Source of the DNA: Poriferisodalis sp964484385
Lineage (GTDB): Bacteria > Actinomycetota > Acidimicrobiia > Acidimicrobiales > Poriferisodalaceae
DNA length: 48,982 nt
NCBI GenBank assembly: GCA_964484385.1
Contig: CAZAFV010000020.1
Coordinates: 1-48,982, forward strand
Direction: 5' to 3'
The position numbers and the translations under genes were made by a program. Position 1 is the stretch's first letter; each line of letters opens with the position of its first letter. This document shows, piece by piece, positions 34,080-42,654 of this stretch. Below the pieces are notes generated by a model, which saw only the letters and a program-made list of their open reading frames with translations, made no database searches and was not told the origin of the DNA.

Positions 34080-34781
34080 GTGCGGCGGCGGATCAGCCGC
34101 GCCCTCGTCGTGGCGGCGGTGCTCGTCTTGGCAGCCTGCGGAAGCGGCGGCGAGAGTGAGTCGCGATACGAGGGCTTGGCCGTGCCTGCATCCCAGTTGC
34201 GACAGGTGCCGGACATGGTGTTCGCCGACACCGACGGCAACGAGATCCACTTGGCGGCCGACACCCAGGGGCAGGTCCGGCTCGTGTATCAAATGTTCAC
34301 CAACTGCCCCGACATCTGCGGTGTCCAGCTTGCGCAGCTCGCGAGCGTGCTCAACCGTCCGGGCGCCCCTCCGAACGTGGCTGTGCTGGCCGTCACGGTT
34401 GACCCGGATCGAGACTCGCCCGACGTGCTGCGCGCCTACCTCGACCAGTTCAGCGAGGATTTCGTGGGCCTCATCCCCCAGAGCGAGCAGCAGCTGACCG
34501 ACCTGCAGAATGCGCTGGGTGCGCTGGCATCGATCAAGATCTTCGACACCACCACGACCGGTGCTCACGAGATGAGCGGCATGGACCTCGACGACATGAC
34601 CGCCATGGGCCACGGCGATGTCGACTACGACATCGCCCACGATGCCCGGGTGTTCGCCTACGCCCCGAACGGATACGGCTACGCGCAATACCCGCATCCC
34701 ACACGCCAGACCCAGTTCGACCACGACCTGCCGATCCTCGCCGGTATCGAGCCCAACGCGCCGGCTGAGGCAGGCTTGTAG
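34080..34781 (+). CDS. SCO1/SenC-family copper chaperone lipoprotein
   Basis: Thioredoxin-fold copper metallochaperone for cytochrome c oxidase CuA assembly. The 233-residue GTG-started protein has a signal peptide ending in the lipobox L-A-A-C and the copper motif C-x3-C (TNCPDICGVQ). The third ligand, a His of the SCO1 family, is probably the one in DIAHDARVF, in the usual position near the end. A His/Met/Asp-rich stretch (HEMSGMDLDDMTAMGHGDVD) just before it could hold extra metal. It is followed after 2 bp by ctaG, so the pair acts in oxidase biogenesis. Confidence 0.9.
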   Translation: MRRRISRALVVAAVLVLAACGSGGESESRYEGLAVPASQLRQVPDMVFADTDGNEIHLAADTQGQVRLVYQMFTNCPDICGVQLAQLASVLNRPGAPPNVAVLAVTVDPDRDSPDVLRAYLDQFSEDFVGLIPQSEQQLTDLQNALGALASIKIFDTTTTGAHEMSGMDLDDMTAMGHGDVDYDIAHDARVFAYAPNGYGYAQYPHPTRQTQFDHDLPILAGIEPNAPAEAGL

Positions 34782-34783
34782 CG

Positions 34784-35635
34784 ATGCGTTTCTGGTGCTC
34801 GGCGCTCGAGGAGCCGTGGAGTTGGTCGTGGCGGGCCTATCCGGGCGTCTGGGCGGCATCGCTCGCGATCGCAGTCCCGTACTTGGTGGCGCGGCGGCGG
34901 GCCCGCACCATGCGCCCCCAGCCGCTGGATCCTGCCGAGACAGCGGCGCAGCGCCGGCAGATGTGGTTCTTCCTGGCCGGTGTGGCGACATTCTGGGTGG
35001 CGTCGGATTGGCCGCTCGGCGTCCTCGGTGCCGGATACCTGGCGTCGGCCCACATGGCGCAGTTCATGCTGTACACGCTGGTTGCGGCACCGCTGCTGGT
35101 GCTCGGCATTCCCGAGCCGATGGCTCGGCGGATCCTGGCGAGACTGCGGCTCTACCGGCTCATGACCCGGCTCACCAAGCCGGTCACCGCCGGGCTGGTG
35201 TTCAACGGCTGCCTGGTCGCAACGCATTCGCCATGGGCGGTGGACACACTGCGGGCGAACCAGTTCGGCTCGTTCGTCATGGACGCAGTGTGGCTGGCAT
35301 CGGGCGTGCTGGTGTGGCTGCCGATCTGCTCGCCGCTCAGCGAGCACCGGCTGCGCGCCTACCCCGGCAAGATGGTGTACCTGTTCCTGGCCCTGGGGGT
35401 CGTGCCGGCGGTGCCTGCGGGCTTCTTGACGTTCGCAGGTTTCCCCCTCTACGCCACCTACGAGCTGGCGCCGCGCTTCTATGGCCTCGATGCGGCCACG
35501 GATCAGCAGATGGCGGGTCTCATCATGAAACTGGGCGGCATACCCATCGTGTGGGGAACCATCATCGCCATGATGATGCGCTGGGCCGACGAGTCCAAGA
35601 AGGCCAGTCCGGCTCAGCCTCTCAGTCCACGATGA
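34784..35635 (+). CDS. ctaG: Cytochrome c oxidase assembly factor CtaG (caa3_CtaG family)
   Basis: Polytopic membrane protein of 283 residues that assists copper delivery to cytochrome oxidase. The caa3_CtaG signature is present: an early helix, HMAQFMLYTLVAAPLLVLG, LVFNGCLVATHSPWAVD, GVLVWLPICSPL, GKMVYLFLALGVVPAVPAGFL and a C-terminal WADE segment. About seven hydrophobic helices are visible. It starts 2 bp after the SCO1-like gene, suggesting coupling. Oxidase subunits themselves are not in the window. Its 3' end overlaps a convergent 42-aa gene by 14 bp. Confidence 0.92.
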   Translation: MRFWCSALEEPWSWSWRAYPGVWAASLAIAVPYLVARRRARTMRPQPLDPAETAAQRRQMWFFLAGVATFWVASDWPLGVLGAGYLASAHMAQFMLYTLVAAPLLVLGIPEPMARRILARLRLYRLMTRLTKPVTAGLVFNGCLVATHSPWAVDTLRANQFGSFVMDAVWLASGVLVWLPICSPLSEHRLRAYPGKMVYLFLALGVVPAVPAGFLTFAGFPLYATYELAPRFYGLDAATDQQMAGLIMKLGGIPIVWGTIIAMMMRWADESKKASPAQPLSPR

Positions 35636-35750
35636 CCAGCGCCCAATAGACCACCACGGCGATCAGAGCCGCCGCGGCGGTGAGTGCGCGCAATGACAGC
35701 CATACCTCGTCGCCCGGCCGCATCGGCCGTCGAGGCGGGCGGCCGAACAT
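35622..35750 (-). CDS. 42-aa single-pass membrane microprotein, translationally coupled to pepN
   Basis: Short frame from ATG 35750-35748 to TGA 35624-35622, 42 residues: a Pro/Arg-rich start (MFGRPPRRPMRPGDEVW) followed by a hydrophobic helix (ALTAAAALIAVVVYWALVIV). Its ATG shares one base with the stop codon of the aminopeptidase gene (TGATG), the arrangement of coupled translation. It also overlaps the 3' end of ctaG on the other strand by 14 bp. No known family was recognised. Coupling and the basic-then-hydrophobic layout are the evidence that it is real. Confidence 0.55.
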   Translation of the reverse strand: MFGRPPRRPMRPGDEVWLSLRALTAAAALIAVVVYWALVIVD

Positions 35751-38305
35751 CAGCCGATGCGGGCGCCCTCGCGCTCGCGTAGCCGCACATTCACCCACAT
35801 CTTCTCGATGTGCTGGGCGACCGTGAGCGCCCCCTGCGGCACCTCGTGCTCTGAGAAGAAGGCTTCCACCTCAGCAGCCAGCGCACGGGTGTGCAGCCCG
35901 CGTATCCCGCCGACCATCCGCGAGATCGAGTTCTGGGGGAACCGGTCGGTCAGCTCGTCCCAACGGTCCCGGACGAAAGCCCACGCCATCGGACCATGGT
36001 CGAGATGCGTCATCGCGGCGCCGAGCAGGTACGGGGCGTTCTGCGTGCGGACTTCGGCTGCGAACAGCTCGAGCGTCCGCTTGAACAGCGTGGGGTCTTC
36101 GAACAGCAGCAACGATTGCACGTAGCGCAGCTCGCTCTGCGGTGTGTCAGCCGACCGGTAGAGCTCCAGCATTCGTTCGTAGTCGGTCTCGTCGCCGGCC
36201 GCCGCCGCGACCTGCACTGCGGCTGCGGCCAGGTTCGGCTCGACAGCGGTTCTGCTGTCGACTGCTGTCTCGAAGAGCTCCCGCGCACGTGCCCGGACCA
36301 ACTCGTCGCGGCCGCGGCCGCCTGCCGCCTCGAACAGCACGCCGCGCAGCTCGCGGTCGAGATCGGGCTCGCCAGGCCGGGGTTCGAATCCCAGCACGCC
36401 CAGCGCCGTGGTCGCCAGATCCCGTATCAGCACGGCCAGGGTTTCTCGCCCGTCCGCCTCAGCGATCGCGTGCAGTCCCTTGAGTCCCCCGATCATCCGC
36501 TGCCACACGTGCAGGTCGGTCTCTGAGCCCAGATCGGTGACGAGCCCGATGAACTCGGCTGCGCTGGCGTCGCCAGCTACGACAGCCGCATAGGTGTCGT
36601 CCACGAGCCCGTACCGCTCGATGGGTTCCAGCACTTCCAGGGCTTGACGCGCCACCGCAGCCAGCAGATCAGTGCCGTAGCGCACCCGGTAGTAGCCGTG
36701 CCCGCCAGCGTTCACCACCGCCCACTCGACTCCACCGCCGAGGTCCACTGTCGCGGCGGCGTCGGTGAGCAGGAGTCGCCGTTCGGCGGTGCTGCCGTCG
36801 ACCAGGCGGGCACGCACCATGACCGGCACGCTCCAGAGGCCCTCCGATTCGGTGCCGTACACGAAGCGGTGCTGCGACAGCGTGAGCCCAGACGGATGCG
36901 GCTCAACGGACACGATCGGGTAACCGCCGGTGAAGATCCAGCCATCCATGACCGACCGCACCGGCTCGCCGCTGGAAGTCTCCAAGGCGTCCCACAGGTC
37001 GGTCGTGGTGGTGTTGGCGTAGCTGTGGCGTTCGAGGTAGTGCTGCACTCCAGCCGCGAACCGGTCAGGGCCGAGGTACTGCTCGAGCATGCGCACGACC
37101 GCCGCGCCCTTCTCGTAGGTCAGCACGTCGTACATGCCCTCGGCGTCAGCGGGGGAGACCACCTCGTACTCGATGGGTCGGGTGGTGCTCAGCGCATCCA
37201 CATCGAACGCGGCTCCCCGCTCGATCGAGAACTCATCCCAGCGCTTCCACTCGGGTCGGAAGGCATCGGTGGTCGCCACCTGCATGAAGGTGGCAAAAGC
37301 TTCCTTCAGCCAGATGCCGTTCCACCAGTCCATGGTGACGAGATTGCCGAACCACATATGCGCCAGCTCGTGCGCCACGACGTCCACGATGCGCAGCAGC
37401 TCGGCGGTGGTGGCCTTCTGCGGGTCGGCAAGCAGCAGCGTTTCCCGAAAGGTGATGGCACCCATGTTCTCCATCGCGCCGAACGCGAAGTCGGGCACGG
37501 CAATGAGGTCGACCTTGGTGCCGGGGTAGGGAATGCCGTAGTAGTCGACCAGCCAGGCGAGCGCGAACGCTCCGGCTTCCAGCCCGAACCCGGTCAACGC
37601 CGATTTCCCGCGTACGTGAACGATCCGCAGCGGCACGCCGCCGACGTCGATCGGTTCGGTGGCTTCGAGGTCGCCGACTATGAACGCCATCAGGTAGGTC
37701 GACATCTGCATCGTGTCGGCGAACGTGTCGCGGCGGCGGCCGTCGGCCAGGATCTCTGACGACACCACCTCGCCGCAGCTCACCGCCATCAGGTCGGCAG
37801 GCACGATCATCGTCACGCCGAAGACCGCCTTGAGGTCCGGCTCGTCGAAGCATGGAAATGCCCGCCGGGCGTTGGTGGACTCGAACTGGGTCGTCGCGAT
37901 GGTGCGGGTCTCGCCGGCTTCGTCGACGAACGTGGAGCGGTAGAAGCCGCGGAGCTGGTCGTTCAGCTCGCCAGCGAACGTGCAGCTGATCCTGAGGTCG
38001 CCGGGTTCGAGCTGGCGGCCATCGGAGGGACGCAGCGTCATCCGCTCGGTCTCGGGGTCGAACGAGATCTCGGCGTCTGACGTCGTGCTGCCCTGGCTGA
38101 GTGCGGCGTCTGAGCATTCGAGTTCGGCAGCGTTCAGGGTGACGCTGTCGATGGGGGCATGCACAGTTGCTTCGATGCGGACCTCGCCCACGAATCGTGC
38201 AGCGCCAAGGTCGGGTTCGATGACGATGTCATAGCGATCGGGCCGTACATCTCTTGGCAGCCGGTACGGGTTGGCGTTCTGCGAGCCGTCAGTCAGGAGC
38301 GTCAC
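35750..38305 (-). CDS. pepN: M1-family aminopeptidase N
   Basis: Zinc aminopeptidase, 851 residues from GTG 38305, that removes N-terminal amino acids from peptides in the cytosol. The substrate-binding motif GAMEN is at 276-280, zinc motif HELAH at 312-316 and the third ligand Glu335 in WLKEAFA. The PCFDEP segment near 151 and the C-terminal ERAP1-like helical domain complete the family layout. No signal peptide is seen. GTG 38314 is also possible. The frame is open further upstream to 38587, but that part overlaps the divergent kinase gene and is not family-like. A small membrane-protein gene is coupled to its 3' end. Confidence 0.95.
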   Translation of the reverse strand: MTLLTDGSQNANPYRLPRDVRPDRYDIVIEPDLGAARFVGEVRIEATVHAPIDSVTLNAAELECSDAALSQGSTTSDAEISFDPETERMTLRPSDGRQLEPGDLRISCTFAGELNDQLRGFYRSTFVDEAGETRTIATTQFESTNARRAFPCFDEPDLKAVFGVTMIVPADLMAVSCGEVVSSEILADGRRRDTFADTMQMSTYLMAFIVGDLEATEPIDVGGVPLRIVHVRGKSALTGFGLEAGAFALAWLVDYYGIPYPGTKVDLIAVPDFAFGAMENMGAITFRETLLLADPQKATTAELLRIVDVVAHELAHMWFGNLVTMDWWNGIWLKEAFATFMQVATTDAFRPEWKRWDEFSIERGAAFDVDALSTTRPIEYEVVSPADAEGMYDVLTYEKGAAVVRMLEQYLGPDRFAAGVQHYLERHSYANTTTTDLWDALETSSGEPVRSVMDGWIFTGGYPIVSVEPHPSGLTLSQHRFVYGTESEGLWSVPVMVRARLVDGSTAERRLLLTDAAATVDLGGGVEWAVVNAGGHGYYRVRYGTDLLAAVARQALEVLEPIERYGLVDDTYAAVVAGDASAAEFIGLVTDLGSETDLHVWQRMIGGLKGLHAIAEADGRETLAVLIRDLATTALGVLGFEPRPGEPDLDRELRGVLFEAAGGRGRDELVRARARELFETAVDSRTAVEPNLAAAAVQVAAAAGDETDYERMLELYRSADTPQSELRYVQSLLLFEDPTLFKRTLELFAAEVRTQNAPYLLGAAMTHLDHGPMAWAFVRDRWDELTDRFPQNSISRMVGGIRGLHTRALAAEVEAFFSEHEVPQGALTVAQHIEKMWVNVRLREREGARIG

Positions 38306-38363
38306 GGCGCGCACACTACCGACGCCGTGCGAGCTGGCGAGTTGAGGTGCTAAGCCCACATGC

Positions 38364-39374
38364 ATGGAACCGGCGGATTCGCTTGATGTCGTTGGCATCG
38401 GGAATGCAATGGTGGATGTGCTGCTGCGCGCCGATGACGCCGTCGTCGACGGTCTGGGCATCGTCAAGGGAGCGATGACGCTGGTGGACACCCAGCGGGC
38501 AACTGAGCTTGCCGCAATGGTGGAACTGCTCGGCGGCGCCGACGAGATGACACCCGGCGGATCGGTGGCCAACACCATGCTGGGCATCGCTGCGCTCGGC
38601 GCCCGCGCCGGTTACATGGGGCGAGTCTGCGCAGACGGGCTCGGCGATCTGTTTGTGGCCGACATGGCCGCCCACGGCGTCGCCCAGGCCACGGCAAGAG
38701 CGCCGCGTGACGATCCCACGGGACGCTGCACCGTCGTCATCACCCCTGACGGCGAGCGGACCATGAGCACCTACCTGGGTGCGTCTGCCGGATTCGCCCC
38801 CGCAGATGTCGACTGGGACATGGTGGGCCGGGCCCGCACCGTGCTGCTGGAGGGCTACCTCTGGGATCCGACCGCTGCCCGGGCAGCACTGCGCGAGGTA
38901 GCGGAGCACTGTGCCGCGCCCGGCAACGACTGCCAGGTGGCACTCAGCCTCTCGGACTCATTCTGCGTGGACCGCCACCGGCGCGAGTTCATCGACATGG
39001 TCGACCGGTGCACGAACATCCTCTTTGCGAACGCCGCCGAGCTCAAGGCCTTGTACCAGACCGATGATCTCGATGAGGCGTTGGCGGCGGTGCAGGGCCA
39101 GGTGGACATCGCATCGGTGACGCTGTCGGCCGCAGGCGCTGTTCTCGTGACGCCTGATGAGATGGTGCAGGTCGCCGTCGAGCCAGTCGACGAAGTGGTC
39201 GACCGGACCGGCGCCGGTGACCTGTATGCCGCCGGGGTGCTCTACGGACTTGCCCGGGGCTACGACCTTGAACTGTGCGGCCGGCTGGGCTCCGTGGCTG
39301 CCGCAGAGGTCATCTCTCACGTGGGCACCCGGCCGCTCGTGCCGCTCGACGAGCTGGCCGGCGAACTGCTCTAG
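38364..39374 (+). CDS. PfkB-family sugar/nucleoside kinase (adenosine-kinase-like)
   Basis: 336-residue ribokinase-superfamily kinase. The first signature (MTPGGSVANTMLGIAALGARAGYMGRV) and the second (DRTGAGDLYAAGVLYGLARG, catalytic Asp286) are clear. The DPTGRCTVVITPDGERTMSTYLGA stretch and FANAAELKAL fit the adenosine kinase/cytidine kinase-like branch common in Actinobacteria and Acidimicrobiia. The exact substrate cannot be told. The stop codon shares the palindrome CTAG with the convergent phosphohexomutase gene, a 4-bp overlap. Confidence 0.85.
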   Translation: MEPADSLDVVGIGNAMVDVLLRADDAVVDGLGIVKGAMTLVDTQRATELAAMVELLGGADEMTPGGSVANTMLGIAALGARAGYMGRVCADGLGDLFVADMAAHGVAQATARAPRDDPTGRCTVVITPDGERTMSTYLGASAGFAPADVDWDMVGRARTVLLEGYLWDPTAARAALREVAEHCAAPGNDCQVALSLSDSFCVDRHRREFIDMVDRCTNILFANAAELKALYQTDDLDEALAAVQGQVDIASVTLSAAGAVLVTPDEMVQVAVEPVDEVVDRTGAGDLYAAGVLYGLARGYDLELCGRLGSVAAAEVISHVGTRPLVPLDELAGELL

Positions 39375-41086
39375 GCGCGCTTGAACCACACGCTGACCTC
39401 CGCAGCTATGGCGTCCAGCAATGCCTGCAGGCGGTGGCGGTCTGCGGGAAGGTCATCAGGGCTCGGACTGACGGCTTCGAGGTAGATCTTCGCCTTGGGC
39501 TCGGTGCCGCTCGGGCGGATGCAGATGCGCACCTGCGCCTCGGGATCTCGGTGTGAATCGCCCGCAGTGGCCGGAGCCAGCTCCAATTCCACGAGGTCGG
39601 CCGGGTGGGGCGCACTTGGATCGAGCCAGTCTGTGACCTTCGTGACCGAGAGCTCGGTGATCGTGCGGGGCGGATCGGCCCGCAACGCCGCCATGGCAGC
39701 CGCGATGTCCCCAGTGTCGGCGCGTACTGATGCTGCGCCGGTGACGTGCAGTCCGATTTCGGCGGTCAGTTCGTCGAGACGTTCAAGCGGGCTGATCCCA
39801 CGAGCGGCCAAAGATCCGGCCAGGCGCGCAAATTCCACTGCCGCCGAGATGCCGTCCTTGTCCAGCACGGCGTCGGTGACCGAGTAGCCGAGCGCCTCCT
39901 CGTAGCCGAACAGCCAATGCGCTGCGGGGTGTTGAAGGCGAGGCTCCATGATCCACTTGAAGCCAGTCAAGGTGCGGTGGTGGGTCACACCGCGGGCAGT
40001 GCACAGGGCCTCGACCATCCGTCCCGACACCACCGACGATGCCGAGATCGACTGCCGCGCCGCCCGCTGCTCACCCGCCAGACGGATCAGCCAGTCGCAC
40101 AGCAGCACGCCCAGCTCGTCGCCGCTCAGCCGGCACCATGTGCTGTCCCGATCGCGCACTGCTACCGCCAGCCGGTCCGCGTCGGGGTCATTCGCGAGGA
40201 CGAGATCGACATCGTGATCCTCGGCGAGGGCCATCGCATCGTCGAGGGTGCCCGGTTCCTCTGGATTCGGGAATGGCAGGCCGGGAAACGCGCCATCGGG
40301 TTGCCGCTGGTGCTCCACATAGATCGGGGGCGGCAGGCCGGCGGTGGCAAACGCATGACCCAGGGTCTGCGAGCCGACGCCGCACAAGGCGGTATAGACG
40401 ATCGGCGGCACGTCGTTCGGATCGACCGGTCGACCATCGGCGTCAAAGACCGGACGGCGGACGGCCGCGCCGACGTACTCAGCGATCACCGATCGCACAT
40501 CGAGGCTCTCGACCTCGTGTCGGGCTGCGAGATCAGCGTCGGAAGGGAGTGACGACAGGTCCATGCGCGCTTCGATGCGCTGGTCGAGCGGCGGCCGGAT
40601 CTGCGTTCCGTCGGCCCAGTACACCTTCAGGCCGTTGTCGTCGCGGGGGTTGTGGCTCGCTGTCACCATCAATCCGGCCCCCGCTGAGCGAGCGAGCAGT
40701 TGGCGGGCCAGCAACGGTGTCGGCGCAGGGCCGTCGATGATCGCGGTGTGGATGCCCATGGCGGCGAGCAGCCGGGCGGCGTCGAAGGCCATGTCGGCCG
40801 AGCCGGGCCGGGCATCGAAGCCCACTACGGCGCCACGACTGCCGACACCGGCTGCGATGAGCTCGGCGCCGACGGCTCGTGCCGCGATGCGGACCATGAC
40901 GCGATTCATCCGCGCTGGTCCCGGTCCCGCCGCGGCACGCATGCCTGCGGTGCCGAAGCGAAGCACGCTGCCGAAGTGCGCCTGCACCCACTCGGAGCGA
41001 TGGCGCTCGGCTTCGATTGCTTGGCGCGTTGCCGGATCGGGGTCGATCTCCAACCAGGAATCGAGCAGCTCTTCGGGAACCGTCAC
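39371..41086 (-). CDS. Phosphohexomutase (phosphoglucomutase/phosphomannomutase, PGM2-like)
   Basis: 571-residue α-D-phosphohexomutase, interconverting hexose-1-phosphate and hexose-6-phosphate (or pentose phosphates in PGM2-like enzymes). The four active-site loops are present: phosphoserine loop TASHNP (Ser144), metal loop NDPDADR, sugar loop GYEEALGY and phosphate loop RPSGTEPK. The WKPLM-like spacing and FGTAGMRAAAGPGP at about 44-57 are of the long, PGM2/Pmm-like kind. The start is GTG 41086; the frame continues to 41185 without family support. It would supply sugar-1-phosphate for UDP-sugar synthesis by an enzyme like the UDPGP-type protein at 23.9 kb. Confidence 0.93.
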   Translation of the reverse strand: MTVPEELLDSWLEIDPDPATRQAIEAERHRSEWVQAHFGSVLRFGTAGMRAAAGPGPARMNRVMVRIAARAVGAELIAAGVGSRGAVVGFDARPGSADMAFDAARLLAAMGIHTAIIDGPAPTPLLARQLLARSAGAGLMVTASHNPRDDNGLKVYWADGTQIRPPLDQRIEARMDLSSLPSDADLAARHEVESLDVRSVIAEYVGAAVRRPVFDADGRPVDPNDVPPIVYTALCGVGSQTLGHAFATAGLPPPIYVEHQRQPDGAFPGLPFPNPEEPGTLDDAMALAEDHDVDLVLANDPDADRLAVAVRDRDSTWCRLSGDELGVLLCDWLIRLAGEQRAARQSISASSVVSGRMVEALCTARGVTHHRTLTGFKWIMEPRLQHPAAHWLFGYEEALGYSVTDAVLDKDGISAAVEFARLAGSLAARGISPLERLDELTAEIGLHVTGAASVRADTGDIAAAMAALRADPPRTITELSVTKVTDWLDPSAPHPADLVELELAPATAGDSHRDPEAQVRICIRPSGTEPKAKIYLEAVSPSPDDLPADRHRLQALLDAIAAEVSVWFKRA

Positions 41087-41229
41087 GGTCTCGCCTGCTG
41101 GCACAGCATCTGGCTCAGCATGTCGCCTTCCGCCCTGATTGCCATGCTCGATTCGATACGGGCCCGCAGGCCGCCCGGGCCCCAAGGCTCAGCCCGTGGC
41201 AATGCGCGCGCAAGTATGTTCGGCCCGGC

Positions 41230-42651
41230 ATGTTGTTCCCGACGTTCGTCTTCGGAGCATTCTTCGTTGTCGTCTTCGTTGTCAACTGGCTCACGCGGCC
41301 GCATCCGGCCGTGTGGAAGCCGCTCATGCTGGCGGCCAGCATCATCTTCTACGGCTGGTGGAGCTGGCGGTTCGTCTTCCTGCTGCTCGCCACCATCGTC
41401 ATCAACTGGGTCGTCGGGCACTTCGCGGTTATGGGCTCCGACCAGAGGAGGCGCTGGTGGGTGGGGCTCGGCGTCGCTGCCAATCTCACCATCCTCGGCA
41501 TCTTCAAGTACTGGGACTTCTTCGCCGTCGAGATGTCCAACCTGCTGGAGCGCTTCGGCATCTCGAACGCCTTGCCGGTGCTGGAGTACACGCTGCCGGT
41601 CGGCATCTCGTTCTACACGTTCCAGGCGATGAGCTACATCATCGACATCGGCCGCGGAAACGTCCGCGAGATGGCACCGCTGGACTTCGCGGTGTACCTG
41701 TCGTTCTTCCCCCAGCTCGTGGCCGGGCCGATCGTGCGGGCTTCGGAGATGGCGCCGCAGCTCGCCGCCCGGGCCGACCCCCGGCACGTGCCGGCCGCCG
41801 AGGCCTTCGGGCTGATCCTGAACGGCCTGTTCAAGAAGGTCGTCATCTCCAGCTTCCTGGCCAGCGAGATCGTGGATGGCGTGTTTGCCGACCCGGGGGC
41901 GCACAGCGGGCCTGAAGTCGTGCTGGCGGTGTACGCCTACGCGGTCCAGATCTACGCGGACTTCTCCGGCTACACCGACATCGCTATCGGCGTGGCGTTG
42001 CTGCTCGGCTTCCGCTTCCCGCAGAACTTCGACAATCCCTACCGGGCGCTCACGCTGCAGGACTTCTGGCGGCGCTGGCACATGACCCTGTCGCGCTGGC
42101 TGCGCGACTACCTGTACGTGCCGCTAGGCGGCAACAGGACGGGCCGCGCCAACACCTACCGCAACCTCATGATCGTGATGCTGCTGGGCGGCCTGTGGCA
42201 CGGCAGCACCTGGAACTTCGTGATCTGGGGCGGCATCCACGGTGTCGTTCTGGCCGTGGAGCGGCTGGTGCGCGAGCAGCGGGAGCGCAGCGGCGCACCG
42301 CCGATCCTGCCGGGGACCTGGGGCGAGGTTGTGCGCTGGCTCGTCACCTTCCATGTGGTGTGCCTGGCGTGGGTGTTCTTCCGTTCCGAATCGCTGACGG
42401 CCGCGGTCGAGATGCTGGGCGCGGTGGCCAACTTCGACAACTACGCCGGCACCGCAACGCCACTGGTGATCGCGGTGACGTTCGGCGCTCTCGCATTCCA
42501 GTTCATTCCCACCGACTGGTTCGATGAGCTGCGCGACGGCTTTGCCAGTCTCGGCTGGGTGGCCCAGGGCGCCGTGGTGGGCGTCTCATTGGTGGCCATT
42601 GACGTTCTCGGCCCCACGGGCGTCGCCCCGTTCATCTACTTCCAGTTCTGA
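41230..42651 (+). CDS. MBOAT-family O-acyltransferase (AlgI/DltB/PatA-like)
   Basis: Polytopic membrane O-acyltransferase, 473 residues from ATG 41230. MBOAT motifs are clear: FYGWWSW and LPVGISFYTFQAMSYIID near the N-terminus, FFPQLVAGPIVR, YADFSGYTDIAIGVALLLGF, NPYRALTLQDFWRRWH (WRRWH at 280-284) and the catalytic His324 in LWHGSTWNF. This pattern matches AlgI/PatA, which pass acetyl or other acyl groups through the membrane onto surface polysaccharide or peptidoglycan. The next gene, 3 bp downstream, encodes an SGNH protein, the usual extracytoplasmic acyl-transfer partner. The pair should modify an envelope polymer; which one is unknown. Confidence 0.93.
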   Translation: MLFPTFVFGAFFVVVFVVNWLTRPHPAVWKPLMLAASIIFYGWWSWRFVFLLLATIVINWVVGHFAVMGSDQRRRWWVGLGVAANLTILGIFKYWDFFAVEMSNLLERFGISNALPVLEYTLPVGISFYTFQAMSYIIDIGRGNVREMAPLDFAVYLSFFPQLVAGPIVRASEMAPQLAARADPRHVPAAEAFGLILNGLFKKVVISSFLASEIVDGVFADPGAHSGPEVVLAVYAYAVQIYADFSGYTDIAIGVALLLGFRFPQNFDNPYRALTLQDFWRRWHMTLSRWLRDYLYVPLGGNRTGRANTYRNLMIVMLLGGLWHGSTWNFVIWGGIHGVVLAVERLVREQRERSGAPPILPGTWGEVVRWLVTFHVVCLAWVFFRSESLTAAVEMLGAVANFDNYAGTATPLVIAVTFGALAFQFIPTDWFDELRDGFASLGWVAQGAVVGVSLVAIDVLGPTGVAPFIYFQF

Positions 42652-42654
42652 GCC

